From NCBI GenBank assembly GCA_003153395.1, contig PLYP01000006.1, positions 119,906 to 183,905 of the forward strand: DNA of 64,000 bases, given 5' to 3'. Positions 47,150 through 56,011 of the stretch are shown here, piece by piece. The DNA comes from Candidatus Saccharimonadota bacterium (GTDB taxonomy: Bacteria > Patescibacteriota > Saccharimonadia > Saccharimonadales > UBA4665). The notes under the pieces were generated by a model, which worked only from the letters and a program-made list of their open reading frames with translations, had not been told where the DNA came from and did not search any database. The position numbers and the translations under genes are program-made. The stretch's first letter is position 1. Each line of letters starts with the position of its first letter.

Positions 47150-48505
47150 ATGGCAAAATTAATGCTCGTCGAAGACGACAATAACTTACGTGAAATTTAT
47201 GAAGCTAGGTTACAAGCCGAAGGGTATGACATTGTATCGGCCAAAGACGGGGAAGAAGCGCTAGCAGTTGCTAAGGCCGAAAAACCTGATCTAGTTATTT
47301 CTGACATTATGATGCCGAAAATTAGCGGCTTTGAGATGTTAGATATACTAAGAAATACTGACGGATTAAAGACCATAAAAGTCATTATGCTTACAGCTTT
47401 AGGTCAGAGCGATGACCAACAGAGAGCAGATAAACTTGGAGCCGATCGTTATTTAGTTAAATCCCAAGTAACTTTGGAAGACATAGTGCGTGTTACACAT
47501 GAGCTGCTTGGCGATGAAGCAGCCCCAGAAGCTGCCCAAGCAACACCAGAAGCTAACGCTTCAGTTAGTGCTCCCGCTCAGCCTCCTGCTGACCCAGCAT
47601 CAGAGCCTGCCACACCTACAGCTGCAGTTGTAGAACCACCGCCGCAACCAGCAGCTCCACCTGCTCCTCCCGCAGCAGTGCCACAACCGCCCGAACCTCT
47701 TGTAAGTACAGACGCGGTAGAACCTCAACCCGAACCAACAGCGGCGCCACCTCAAGTTGCAGCTGACGAGCCGGTAGATAATATGCCCGCTGCGGCAGCC
47801 GAACCTTCCACCACTACAACTGAAGTAGTTGAACCACCTTCAGAACCGGAAGCAGAAAACGCTTCCGAACTACCACCACCATCGTCCACACCCCCTCAAA
47901 CTACAGATAATAGGGATGAAGCTCAAACTACATCCGAGGAAGAAGAAAAAGTCGAAGCAAAAATAGAAAACTTTGTAGAAGGTGCTAGCACCGAGGCACC
48001 ACCTCCTGACCCTAATGCTCCTGTAGCTGAAACAGACGCAGACAGCCCAGCTGATGATTCTTCATCTGCTGAAGCAGATGCTGCTTCTGATGATAAATTA
48101 ATGAGCGATACAGTAGATAAGTTAATGGACGAAGATGAAACTAAAGACGATGACAAGAAAGATCCGGAGACTATTATAGTTACGCCGTCTGTAGCTCCTC
48201 GGATCGCACCCGTTGAAGATGAGGCGGAAGATTTGAATAGCGTACCTGATTCACCGGCTAGAAATAATGTGACAATAGCACATAAGAAAATAATATCGCC
48301 GCTTGAACAGGGATCTAAACCTGATATTCAGACTCTATATGCCCTTGAACAAGCTAATACCGCTGCCGCCGCTCCACCTCCACCGCCTACAGTCGTGATT
48401 TCGGATAACACAACTGGCCCTAAGACTCAGCCCCTGGAAACTAAAAGTACACCTAGCAATGGACCCCAAACACCACCGCCAGATCCTAGCAGTATATCTT
48501 TGTAA
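47150..48505 (+). CDS. Response regulator with a 330-residue Pro/Ala/Glu-rich tail
   Basis: Residues 1-122 are a normal receiver (LVEDD, phospho-acceptor Asp52 in VISDIMMP, MLTAL, YLVKSQ). Residues from about 123 to 451 are low complexity: first Pro/Ala/Glu-rich, then strongly acidic (about 255-345), then a Pro-rich end. There is no recognisable output domain. The tail looks disordered and could act as a tether or spacer. AGGAAG precedes the ATG. Confidence 0.9.
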   Translation: MAKLMLVEDDNNLREIYEARLQAEGYDIVSAKDGEEALAVAKAEKPDLVISDIMMPKISGFEMLDILRNTDGLKTIKVIMLTALGQSDDQQRADKLGADRYLVKSQVTLEDIVRVTHELLGDEAAPEAAQATPEANASVSAPAQPPADPASEPATPTAAVVEPPPQPAAPPAPPAAVPQPPEPLVSTDAVEPQPEPTAAPPQVAADEPVDNMPAAAAEPSTTTTEVVEPPSEPEAENASELPPPSSTPPQTTDNRDEAQTTSEEEEKVEAKIENFVEGASTEAPPPDPNAPVAETDADSPADDSSSAEADAASDDKLMSDTVDKLMDEDETKDDDKKDPETIIVTPSVAPRIAPVEDEAEDLNSVPDSPARNNVTIAHKKIISPLEQGSKPDIQTLYALEQANTAAAAPPPPPTVVISDNTTGPKTQPLETKSTPSNGPQTPPPDPSSISL

Positions 48506-48531
48506 TTATTAAAGCTGGTTTAATATAGAGT

Positions 48532-49203
48532 ATGCGTATCAATAAATACGTTGCGCTTGCAACTGGAATAAGCCGAAGGTCAGCCGACAAGTTAATTGAG
48601 GCAGGTCGTATAAAGATTGGCCAGCAACAAGCCAGTTTCGGAAGTACCGTAGAATCTTCCGATAACGTTTTCTTAGATAAAGTAGTTATCAAAATTCCTG
48701 AAGAAAAAACGACTATTCTGCTAAATAAGCCCTCTGGTTATATATGTAGCCGGGATGGCCAGGGGAGTAAAACTATTTATGAATTAATCCCAAATGAATA
48801 TTCAAAATTAAAACCCGTAGGTCGGCTAGATAAAGATTCATCAGGGTTAATACTCCTAAGTGATGACGGAGATATGGCACATAAGCTAACGCATCCTAGT
48901 TTCATTAAAGAGAAAACCTATATTGTTCAATTAGATAAGCCACTTCAAAGAACTATACAAACACAGATTGAAAAGGGAATTAAATTGAACGATGGAATCA
49001 GCAGTCTTAAATTAAAACCTTTGGGGGTGAAGCGATTAAGTTGGCAAATCAATATGCATGAGGGAAGAAATAGACAAATAAGACGAACTTTTGCGTCGGC
49101 TGGATATAGCGTATTAGCCCTTCAAAGAATCAAGTTTGGTGAATATAGTATTGATAATGTACCTGAAGGTAAATTCATAAAAATATCTAATAACATCGGC
49201 TGA
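48532..49203 (+). CDS. RsuA/RluB-family 16S/23S pseudouridine synthase
   Basis: A 223-aa RNA modification enzyme. An S4 RNA-binding domain (RINKYVALATGISRRSADKLI) is followed by the synthase domain with VGRLDKDSSGLILLSDD, whose Asp is catalytic, and the C-terminal GRNRQIRR. Members act on ribosomal RNA; RsuA, RluB and RluE cannot be told apart here. TAATAT ends 5 bp before the ATG and there is no ribosome binding site. Confidence 0.9.
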   Translation: MRINKYVALATGISRRSADKLIEAGRIKIGQQQASFGSTVESSDNVFLDKVVIKIPEEKTTILLNKPSGYICSRDGQGSKTIYELIPNEYSKLKPVGRLDKDSSGLILLSDDGDMAHKLTHPSFIKEKTYIVQLDKPLQRTIQTQIEKGIKLNDGISSLKLKPLGVKRLSWQINMHEGRNRQIRRTFASAGYSVLALQRIKFGEYSIDNVPEGKFIKISNNIG

Positions 49204-49228
49204 AGATAAGTCAACAGCGTATATCTGT

Positions 49229-49234
49229 TATAAT
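49229..49234 (+). promoter_or_regulatory. -10 element of der, near-leaderless spacing
   Basis: A perfect TATAAT with 8 bp to the der ATG, the same spacing as at gltX. No ribosome binding site is present. Confidence 0.5.
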
Positions 49235-49242
49235 TAGCGTAA

Positions 49243-50601
49243 ATGAGTAAAAAGTTACCAATAGTTGCTATTGTCGGAAGAGCCAATGTAGGCAAATCCA
49301 GCCTGTTCAACGCGATTTTGGATCGCCGTGAAGCTATTGTGGCACGTGAGGCAGGAACTACAAGAGACAGCATAATGGCTAAGGCTGAGCATAATAGCAA
49401 TAATTTTTGGCTTGTAGACACTGCCGGTATAAAAGATCCGGCCGACGATTTCGAATTTACTATACAGGAACAAATTCTGCAGGCTGCTGACAGCGCTGAT
49501 GTTATTTGGGTGGTTGTTGAAGCAGATATTCCTATCCTAGAAGAGGATCGTAGAGTGGCAAAGTTAGCACTTAAAAGTGGTAAGCCTGTTTTTCTAATTG
49601 TAAACAAGGTAGATAAAGCAAAGGGCGTTGATCTAAACAAATTCGACCGTTTAGGAATAAAGGTTATTGTTCATACCAGCGCCACACAGTCCAGAGGAGT
49701 AAATAAGCTGCTAGATGAGCTAGAAAGCGTTATACCATCTGCCACGCAAGAAGATGATGATGACAGGCTTAGAATAGCCATAGTAGGCAGACCAAATGTA
49801 GGCAAGTCCCAACTCTTCAATACATTATCTAAAAAACAGCAAGCAATAGTAGCTGATAGGGCAGGTACAACTCGGGACATTAATAGAAGCATAGTTAGAT
49901 ATAAAGGAAGAGAAGTTGAATTCCTTGATACGGCAGGCATTAGGCGCAGTGGCAAGATAAAAGTTGGAGTTGAAAGATTTAGCGTAATAAGAGCCTTAAG
50001 CGCTATTGAACAGGCTGATGTTTGTTTAATGCTCATGGACGTAAATGAGTTAAATGTCCAGCTGGATCAAAAAATTGCCGGAATGGTTAAAGATGCCGGC
50101 AAAGGCCTAATACTTATAGTGAGTAAGTGGGATACAGCAGAAGACAAGGATCCATATACAAGAGATATTTTAGCTAAGAAGATAGCTGCCAATTATGAGT
50201 TTGTTCCATGGGCTCCCTTAGTTTTCACTAGTTCAGTAACTGGCCAAAATGTAACAAAACTATTTGATTTGGCAATTGATATAGATGCTGAAAGACAGAA
50301 GCGTATTTCTACCCGAGATTTAAACAAATGGTTGAAAGAAGCAATTGACTCCCACCCACCAGCTGGGCTGAAAAATCGCAATCCAAAACTTAACTATATG
50401 GTCCAGGAAAGCGATAATCCTATCCCTGCATTCAAGATTTTCGGCAGCTCCACGAAGTATATACACTGGAGTTATAGAAGATATCTGGAAAGCAAACTAA
50501 GAAAATCTTTCGGATACGAAGGCAGCCCTGTCCAGTTATGGTTTTTAGAAAAGCATGTCGCGCATAAGCATGGTGTGAGTCCTACTAAGGAAACTTCGTA
50601 G
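49243..50601 (+). CDS. der: Ribosome biogenesis GTPase Der (EngA)
   Basis: A double-GTPase needed for 50S ribosomal subunit maturation. The first G domain has GRANVGKSS, DTAGI and NKVDKA; the second has GRPNVGKSQ, DTAGI and SKWD. A C-terminal KH-like domain follows (about 355-440). The length of 452 aa is normal. The stop lies one base before the pth ATG. Confidence 0.97.
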   Translation: MSKKLPIVAIVGRANVGKSSLFNAILDRREAIVAREAGTTRDSIMAKAEHNSNNFWLVDTAGIKDPADDFEFTIQEQILQAADSADVIWVVVEADIPILEEDRRVAKLALKSGKPVFLIVNKVDKAKGVDLNKFDRLGIKVIVHTSATQSRGVNKLLDELESVIPSATQEDDDDRLRIAIVGRPNVGKSQLFNTLSKKQQAIVADRAGTTRDINRSIVRYKGREVEFLDTAGIRRSGKIKVGVERFSVIRALSAIEQADVCLMLMDVNELNVQLDQKIAGMVKDAGKGLILIVSKWDTAEDKDPYTRDILAKKIAANYEFVPWAPLVFTSSVTGQNVTKLFDLAIDIDAERQKRISTRDLNKWLKEAIDSHPPAGLKNRNPKLNYMVQESDNPIPAFKIFGSSTKYIHWSYRRYLESKLRKSFGYEGSPVQLWFLEKHVAHKHGVSPTKETS

Positions 50602-50602
50602 C

Positions 50603-51244
50603 ATGGCGTGGTTACAGAAAAGACCCCAGGTTAGTGATCCGGTAATGTATTACTCCGTCGGATTGAATAAATCTGTTTTAATTGTGGGACTCGGTAATCC
50701 TGGCAAGGAATACAACTTAACCAGACATAATATTGGATTTAAATGCGTAGAGGAGTTTGTAGCTTCTAATGATGAGATGGGAGAGTGGATAGTTAAAAAA
50801 GATCTCAAATGCCTTTTAAGCACCGGCCGAATGGGTGATGCGAAGATTTTTGCAATAAAGCCTACGACTTTTATGAATCTAAGTGGCCAGGCTGTTGAAG
50901 CAGTTTGTAATTTTTATAAGATACACCCAGATAACATTGTGGTAATTCACGATGAAATAGATATTGAATTCGGACAGATTCGATTGCGTGTTGGCGGTAG
51001 CAGCGCCGGACATAACGGCATAAAATCCATTACTAAATCAATTGGCGAGGACTACGGTCGAATAAGAATTGGCATTGGTCCAAAAACTCCTTCAATAATT
51101 AAAAGCGAAGATTTTGTGCTACAAAAATTTAGTAAAAAAGAACTGGAAGAGCTGCCGAATTTAATAAAAGAAGTAAATTCAATTTTAAGTGAATATATAT
51201 TTGGCGGCAAATTACCTAACGAAACAAGAAACTATATTATTTAG
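50603..51244 (+). CDS. pth: Peptidyl-tRNA hydrolase
   Basis: It releases peptides from stalled peptidyl-tRNA. LIVGLGNPGKEY, then RHNIGF with the catalytic His, FMNLSGQAV and GGSSAGHNGIKS are all family landmarks. The core is preceded by about 25 extra residues; an internal ATG at 50645 would remove 14 of them. It is adjacent to der and most likely in the same transcript. Confidence 0.95.
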   Translation: MAWLQKRPQVSDPVMYYSVGLNKSVLIVGLGNPGKEYNLTRHNIGFKCVEEFVASNDEMGEWIVKKDLKCLLSTGRMGDAKIFAIKPTTFMNLSGQAVEAVCNFYKIHPDNIVVIHDEIDIEFGQIRLRVGGSSAGHNGIKSITKSIGEDYGRIRIGIGPKTPSIIKSEDFVLQKFSKKELEELPNLIKEVNSILSEYIFGGKLPNETRNYII

Positions 51245-51253
51245 CGTAAATTA

Positions 51254-51298
51254 AAACAGGCTAACGAGAGGGGGTGGGCACCGCTCGTTAGCCTGTTT
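51254..51298 (-). terminator. Strong hairpin, terminator of the minus-strand RNA
   Basis: A perfect 15-bp stem AAACAGGCTAACGAG (51254-51268) pairs with 51284-51298 across a 15-nt loop. On the minus strand it is followed by TTTTAATTT. It could also stop the pth transcript on the plus strand, where the T-run is weaker. Confidence 0.65.
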
Positions 51299-51645
51299 CA
51301 GACGAGAAAATAAATTCTCGCCGTTACCCTTCAACCCACCCCAGCGAAGCATCGATGTCTATAAAAAATTAAAAGACCGTGCCAGTCCAATAAAGAACTA
51401 CCATTTAGGCTCACTTTGAATTGGGGACCCCGGGACATAAATGTCGAGGAATCTAGTTAAAGGGGTTAGTATGTTTTAGAGCGTGTTTAACGAATAATTT
51501 CGCTAAACTCGCATAATAAGAAAGTGGAGGGTAACAACTTTCTAAGCGCGCTCTAAAACAATCTAACAATAGCAATGCTCACTAGTGAACAAAGCCGTTA
51601 GAATGGGGGTAAAAGGTGCTTGAATTCCCTTATGAGGAATCATAA
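51254..51645 (-). ncRNA. Probable ~390-nt structured RNA of unknown class
   Basis: A strong minus-strand promoter (51680-51652) and a 15-bp terminator-like hairpin (51298-51254) frame a gene-free stretch full of stems. From its 5' end: TTATGA-TTCC-TCATAA; a junction closed by GTTAG/CTAAC and GTTTTAGAGCG/CGCTCTAAAAC with two inner hairpins; GACAT/ATGTC; CGAGAA/TTCTCG. GGGGTGGG (51271-51278) in the last loop pairs with CCCACCCC (51335-51342), making a pseudoknot. I looked for RNase P, tmRNA, SRP and 6S signatures and found none. Confidence 0.5.
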
Positions 51646-51651
51646 CTTGCT

Positions 51652-51680
51652 ATTTTAGCAAATGCATGTCCTTATGTCAA
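51652..51680 (-). promoter_or_regulatory. Promoter of the structured RNA
   Basis: On the minus strand a consensus TTGACA (51680-51675), a 17-bp spacer and TAAAAT (51657-51652). No open reading frame follows on that strand. Confidence 0.65.
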
Positions 51681-51778
51681 TACTTTAAAATAATTTTAAT
51701 ATTTTGGCAAGATTCTTAAGCTTAAAAATACTGCTTCTAATTTTAAGTGTTATTTAATTAGTGCTAGACTTTATAAGC

Positions 51779-51952
51779 ATGAAGCTTATGATTTTAGTTT
51801 CAGTAACATTGTTTGGCACTATAGGCGGTTGGATAGGTGCAGCAATGAACCATGGCAACTGGTTTGGCGCTTTAAGCATTATTTTAGGCACAGTAGGATC
51901 TTTTTTTGGTATTTGGGCAGGGTATAAGGCTTACCAATACTTTGAAATCTGA
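51779..51952 (+). CDS. Small glycine-rich membrane protein
   Basis: A 57-aa protein made of two hydrophobic helices (MKLMILVSVTLFGTIGGWIGAA and ALSIILGTVGSFFGIWAGY). Both carry glycine-zipper spacing. ATG at 51779 is preferred to a GTG at 51761. The function is unknown. Confidence 0.55.
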   Translation: MKLMILVSVTLFGTIGGWIGAAMNHGNWFGALSIILGTVGSFFGIWAGYKAYQYFEI

Positions 51953-52022
51953 TAGTTTACTTAAGCAAGATTAATATTTAGTTGCATTCATAACTGAATT
52001 GCGCTTAGATGTAGGACGTTAT

Positions 52023-54320
52023 ATGGCAAAGAATTTAGTAATTGTAGAGAGTCCAGCCAAAGCTAGAACCATTGAAAAATTTTTAAATAAAGATTTTAAG
52101 GTCAAAAGTAGCTTTGGGCATATTAGAGATCTGCCTAAAAAAGGACTCAATATAGACATTGAGCATAATTTCGAGCCTAAATATGAAATATCAACAGACA
52201 AAAAGAAAATCGTTAAGGAATTAAAAGAAGCTGCCAAAGGTAGTGAAGTCTGGCTTGCCAGTGATGAAGATAGGGAAGGTGAAGCTATAGCCTGGCATTT
52301 AACTCAAGCTTTAAAATTAGATCCTAAAAGTACTAAGCGAATAGTGTTTCACGAGATTACCAAACCAGCTATTGAAAGAGCAATCAGCAATCCTCGAACA
52401 GTAGATTTAAAACTAGTAGAGGCTCAGCAGGCAAGAAGAATACTAGATAGATTGGTTGGATACGAATTATCTCCTGTTCTATGGAAAAAAGTGCAAGGTG
52501 GACTTAGTGCAGGAAGAGTTCAATCCGTTGCCGTACGACTTGTAGTCGAAAGAGAAAGGGATATTAAATCCTTCGAAGCCGAAAGTAGTTTTAAAGTTAT
52601 AGGTGAATTTGAAGCCGACAAACAAAAATTTAACGCAGAACTTTCAACAAGACTAGGTGACAAAGAATCTACAATTAGCTGGTTAAACAGTCTCAATGAT
52701 TCTAAATACAAAATTATTAAACTTGAGAAAAAGCCTTCTACGCGTAATCCAAGTGCTCCATTTACTACCAGTACTCTTCAGCAGGAAGCCAGCCGAAGAT
52801 TAGGCTTTAGTGTCCGGCAGACTATGACTGTTGCTCAAAGATTATATGAATCAGGTCATATTACATATATGAGAACAGACAGCACTATTCTCTCCGATAT
52901 CGCATTGAGCGCTGCAGAATCTATGATTAAAAAATCGTATGGAGCAGATTATTATAAGAAAAGGCAGTATAAAACTAAGCAACAGAGTGCCCAAGAGGCT
53001 CACGAAGCAATTCGTCCAACAGATTTCAACAAAAGATCAGCCGGCGCAGATAGTAATCAAGAAAGACTATATGATCTCATTTGGCGACGAACTGTAGCCA
53101 GTCAAATGTCTTCGTCTAGTTTTGAACGAACTGAAGCAACTATAGAAATTAGTAATAAGCCAGAAGTATTTTTAGCTAAAGGTGAAATACTAAAATTTGA
53201 AGGATTCATGAAAGCCTATGGTGGCACAAAAGACGATGTCATTTTACCTGGGCTAATCAGCGGCCAATCGCTTGATGTTCTTGGCATTACGGCTACTGAG
53301 ACGTTCAGCAGGCCACCGGCGCGCTATTCCGAAGCAACTCTAGTACGTAAACTCGAAGAATTAGGCATAGGTAGACCAAGTACCTATGCCCCAACCATAT
53401 CTACTATTCAAACTCGTGGTTATGTAGAAAAAACAGACTTAGAAGGCAAGGAAAGAGAAATAAATGAGCTTAAGCTTATAAACGGAGAAGTAAAAGAGAC
53501 TAAGACACAAGCAATAACTGGCGCCGATAAATCTAAACTTATACCTACAGGAGTAGCGGAGGTAGTTACAGATTTCCTGGTTAAGTATTTCCCATCAATC
53601 GTTGATTATGACTTCACAGCAAAAGTCGAGGCTGATTTCGATAATATCGCAGAAGGTAAACAAACTTGGGAACAAATGATCGCATCTTTTTATAAGGATT
53701 TTCATCCGTTAGTTATACAGTCCGAAGAAGTATCTAGAAGCGAAGTATCTAAAGCCCGCGAGCTTGGAAGCGATCCCAAATCAGGAGAAATGATATATGC
53801 AAGATTTGGCCGATACGGTCCAATGCTTCTAAAAGGTGCGACGGAAGATACCGAAAAGAAACCCCTATTCGCTCCGATGCCTTCGGGTAAAACGTTAGAA
53901 ACAGTTACGCTGGAAGATGCGCTTGAGATGTTTAAGTTACCAAGATTAGTAGGGAAAACTGAAGATGGTCAGGAAATAAAAGCCAACATCGGTCGATTTG
54001 GGCCTTATATTCAAATAGATAAGACTTTCGTATCAATAAAACCAATTGATCCAAATGTAATAACCTTAGAGGAAGCACTAGATCTGTATCAAAAAAAGCT
54101 GGAAAAAGACGCTGCTAAAAATATTCAGGAGTTTAGTAAAAGTGGCATAAAAATTTTAAATGGACCTTATGGACCATACATAACAGACGGTAAAAAGAAT
54201 GCACGAATAGCAAAAGAGATAGATCCGGCAAAAATTACAGAAAGTGAAGCAAAGAAGCTTTTATCAAAGGCGCCTGCCAAATCTCGACGATTCAAGCGTA
54301 AGAAAGCTACTACAAAGTAA
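52023..54320 (+). CDS. topA: DNA topoisomerase I
   Basis: It relaxes negative supercoils. The TOPRIM domain begins at LVIVESPAKARTIEKFL with SDEDREGEAIAWH; the active-site Tyr is in SGHITYMRTDST. After about residue 590 come three glycine/aromatic modules (ARFGRYGPMLLKG, ANIGRFGPYIQ, NGPYGPYITDGKKNARI) and a Lys/Arg tail. The protein has no cysteine at all, so the zinc ribbons of E. coli TopA are absent, as in several other phyla. The start is ATG at 52023, not the upstream TTG. Confidence 0.95.
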   Translation: MAKNLVIVESPAKARTIEKFLNKDFKVKSSFGHIRDLPKKGLNIDIEHNFEPKYEISTDKKKIVKELKEAAKGSEVWLASDEDREGEAIAWHLTQALKLDPKSTKRIVFHEITKPAIERAISNPRTVDLKLVEAQQARRILDRLVGYELSPVLWKKVQGGLSAGRVQSVAVRLVVERERDIKSFEAESSFKVIGEFEADKQKFNAELSTRLGDKESTISWLNSLNDSKYKIIKLEKKPSTRNPSAPFTTSTLQQEASRRLGFSVRQTMTVAQRLYESGHITYMRTDSTILSDIALSAAESMIKKSYGADYYKKRQYKTKQQSAQEAHEAIRPTDFNKRSAGADSNQERLYDLIWRRTVASQMSSSSFERTEATIEISNKPEVFLAKGEILKFEGFMKAYGGTKDDVILPGLISGQSLDVLGITATETFSRPPARYSEATLVRKLEELGIGRPSTYAPTISTIQTRGYVEKTDLEGKEREINELKLINGEVKETKTQAITGADKSKLIPTGVAEVVTDFLVKYFPSIVDYDFTAKVEADFDNIAEGKQTWEQMIASFYKDFHPLVIQSEEVSRSEVSKARELGSDPKSGEMIYARFGRYGPMLLKGATEDTEKKPLFAPMPSGKTLETVTLEDALEMFKLPRLVGKTEDGQEIKANIGRFGPYIQIDKTFVSIKPIDPNVITLEEALDLYQKKLEKDAAKNIQEFSKSGIKILNGPYGPYITDGKKNARIAKEIDPAKITESEAKKLLSKAPAKSRRFKRKKATTK

Positions 54321-54447
54321 ATATAATCACTATCAAGATATTTGCAGTTAAGTAAAACCTGTGGACAAGTAATATTCTTAGACACTTTAAGCGCAGTACT
54401 GTCAGTATTGTGCTACAATAAGTATTAGACAAAGACTACCAAAAGTG

Positions 54448-54476
54448 TTGACTTTTAAAAGTTATAGTTTTATAAT
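54448..54476 (+). promoter_or_regulatory. Promoter of the sigma4-HARE gene
   Basis: TTGACT and TATAAT with an ideal 17-bp spacer. Transcription would start about 31 bp before the ATG at 54515. This gene, unlike many here, has a leader with an AGGGA site. Confidence 0.7.
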
Positions 54477-54514
54477 AAGCACTATAAATTATTTTACAGG
54501 GAAAAGTTTTCTAC

Positions 54515-55555
54515 ATGGCGCAGAGCAAAACATCTACCACACTATCGACTGAACAAATCGTTAACACTGTTCTTGGCTGCATCGAACGAGAGAGAGAACG
54601 AGAAATAGTTGCTCGACGTTTTGGTCTTTTTGAGAGAAAAGAGACATTAGAGCAAATTGGTGAAATGCTTGGAATTACTCGAGAAAGAGTAAGACAGCTT
54701 GAAAAATCAGTTGTTACAAGACTTAGAACAATGGCAGAACAGGGAACTATTCCTAATCTAGTCGATTTTCAGACAAATGTATTAGACATACTGCAAAAAG
54801 ACGGAGATGTAGCTAGGATAAGCAAAATAACTGCTCTAATAACTGAAGATCCTAATAGGGAAGAGCAATCACGAGTAGCTTTCCTATGCCAGCTCTGCCC
54901 AGAACTTACTGTAATTCAAGAGGACGATAATTATTACAATAGCGTAGCTGTTAAAGCTAAATTAGATGAGAAAGCCTTAAAGGCAAAAATAGAGAATTTG
55001 GCCGAAAACATTAAGAAAATGGGTGAGCCAAATAAAATTGAAGAAATTGCTAAATCTGCCGATATTGCAAATCCTAAGGAAGCTGAAGCTTTAGCCAGCA
55101 CTTCTAAGAAGCTTGCAACCCTAAATGGTAGATGGGGGCTAATTAAATGGCCTATGGTCAACCCTAAGAACATTAGAGACAAGATCTACGTCATACTTAA
55201 GGAACGCGGCAATCATATGCATTTTAATGAAATTGCCGATGCTATTAAGAAAAGTGAATTTAAGCGAAAAGATGTAACTACACAAGCTATCCATAATGAA
55301 CTTATCAAGGACAAGCGATTCGTTCTAATAGGCCGTGGTATATATGCACTTAAAGAATGGGGCTACGAAAAAGGTACAGTAGCGGATATAATTACTGACG
55401 TTTTAAAGGAAGCAAACGAACCATTACATAGAGACGAAATTGTAAAACGAGTCCTTAAGAGTCGATTTGTTAAAGAAACTACTATTTTACTTAACTTACA
55501 AGGTAAACCACAGTTCAAGCGCGTAGCTAAAGCTACTTACGCACTAGCCGAATAA
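54515..55555 (+). CDS. Sigma-region-4 / HARE-HTH fusion protein
   Basis: Residues about 15-75 are a sigma-70 region 4: RFGLFERKETLEQIGEMLGITRERVRQLEKS contains the helix-turn-helix that reads -35 elements. There is no region 2, so it cannot melt promoters as a normal sigma factor. After a helical middle, the C-terminal part (about 220-346) has two HARE-type winged helices as in the RNA polymerase delta subunit (IRDKIYVILKERG, then IITDVLKEANEPLHRDEI). It is likely to be a polymerase-associated regulator; this is an inference from its domains. Confidence 0.85.
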   Translation: MAQSKTSTTLSTEQIVNTVLGCIEREREREIVARRFGLFERKETLEQIGEMLGITRERVRQLEKSVVTRLRTMAEQGTIPNLVDFQTNVLDILQKDGDVARISKITALITEDPNREEQSRVAFLCQLCPELTVIQEDDNYYNSVAVKAKLDEKALKAKIENLAENIKKMGEPNKIEEIAKSADIANPKEAEALASTSKKLATLNGRWGLIKWPMVNPKNIRDKIYVILKERGNHMHFNEIADAIKKSEFKRKDVTTQAIHNELIKDKRFVLIGRGIYALKEWGYEKGTVADIITDVLKEANEPLHRDEIVKRVLKSRFVKETTILLNLQGKPQFKRVAKATYALAE

Positions 55556-55669
55556 ATACGAACACACCTAGCTAAAAATGTTCGCATAATTAACTGTACA
55601 TTTTGCGAACAAGTATAAGCAGGATAACGGTCGGGTAGTATATACGTAACATATATTGTTTGAGACAAA

Positions 55670-55752
55670 CGGGCAGAGTAACATTATATCCAATTATTAA
55701 TAATTGGATAGCAGACAACAGAAAAATAAAATCATAAGGCGGGCAGAGTAAC
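55670..55752 (+). repeat. Direct repeat CGGGCAGAGTAAC, two copies 70 bp apart
   Basis: Copies at 55670-55682 and 55740-55752 are identical over 13 bp. A degenerate third form, CGGGTAGTATATACGTAAC, begins near 55632. Between the exact copies lies CCAATTATTAATAATTGG. Confidence 0.6.
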
Positions 55753-55977
55753 GCATGTTTGGTACATAGACATGATGTCGCACAATATATCTTTTACGAC
55801 ACACATATTGAGGTTTAAGATGATATTCCATACCCCTCCTGCAGGGCAGTATTAATCGATGATATTTAATTTTGTATAGTTTACTTGCTTATAGGCTTGC
55901 TAGCTACACTGGTTCTATTGTTATTGCTTTAGCCTATATACTACTCCAAATAAGCCCTAGTGTTTGAATTGTGATTT

Positions 55978-56011
55978 ACGACACTATTTGACTTTTCCAC
56001 AATAGTGTCGT
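55978..56011. repeat. 11-bp inverted repeat in the gene-free region
   Basis: ACGACACTATT and AATAGTGTCGT flank a 12-nt loop. A TTTTTT run begins about 11 bases later on the plus strand, inside a second small hairpin. It may end the sigma4-HARE transcript, although it lies more than 400 bp from that gene. Confidence 0.5.

Noticed and set aside
51254..51645. Identification of the structured RNA as RNase P RNA, tmRNA, SRP or 6S RNA
   Set aside because: No GAGGAAAGTCC/ACAGAA core of RNase P, no tRNA-like 3' end with CCA or tag frame ending in LAA for tmRNA, no GGAAGGAAGCA loop for SRP, and the pseudoknot does not suit 6S. The class is left open.
55978..56011. Origin of replication with DnaA boxes in the gene-free region
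   Set aside because: Only one weak DnaA-box-like word (TTTTCCACA) was seen, inside the hairpin loop, and no dnaA or dnaN is nearby.
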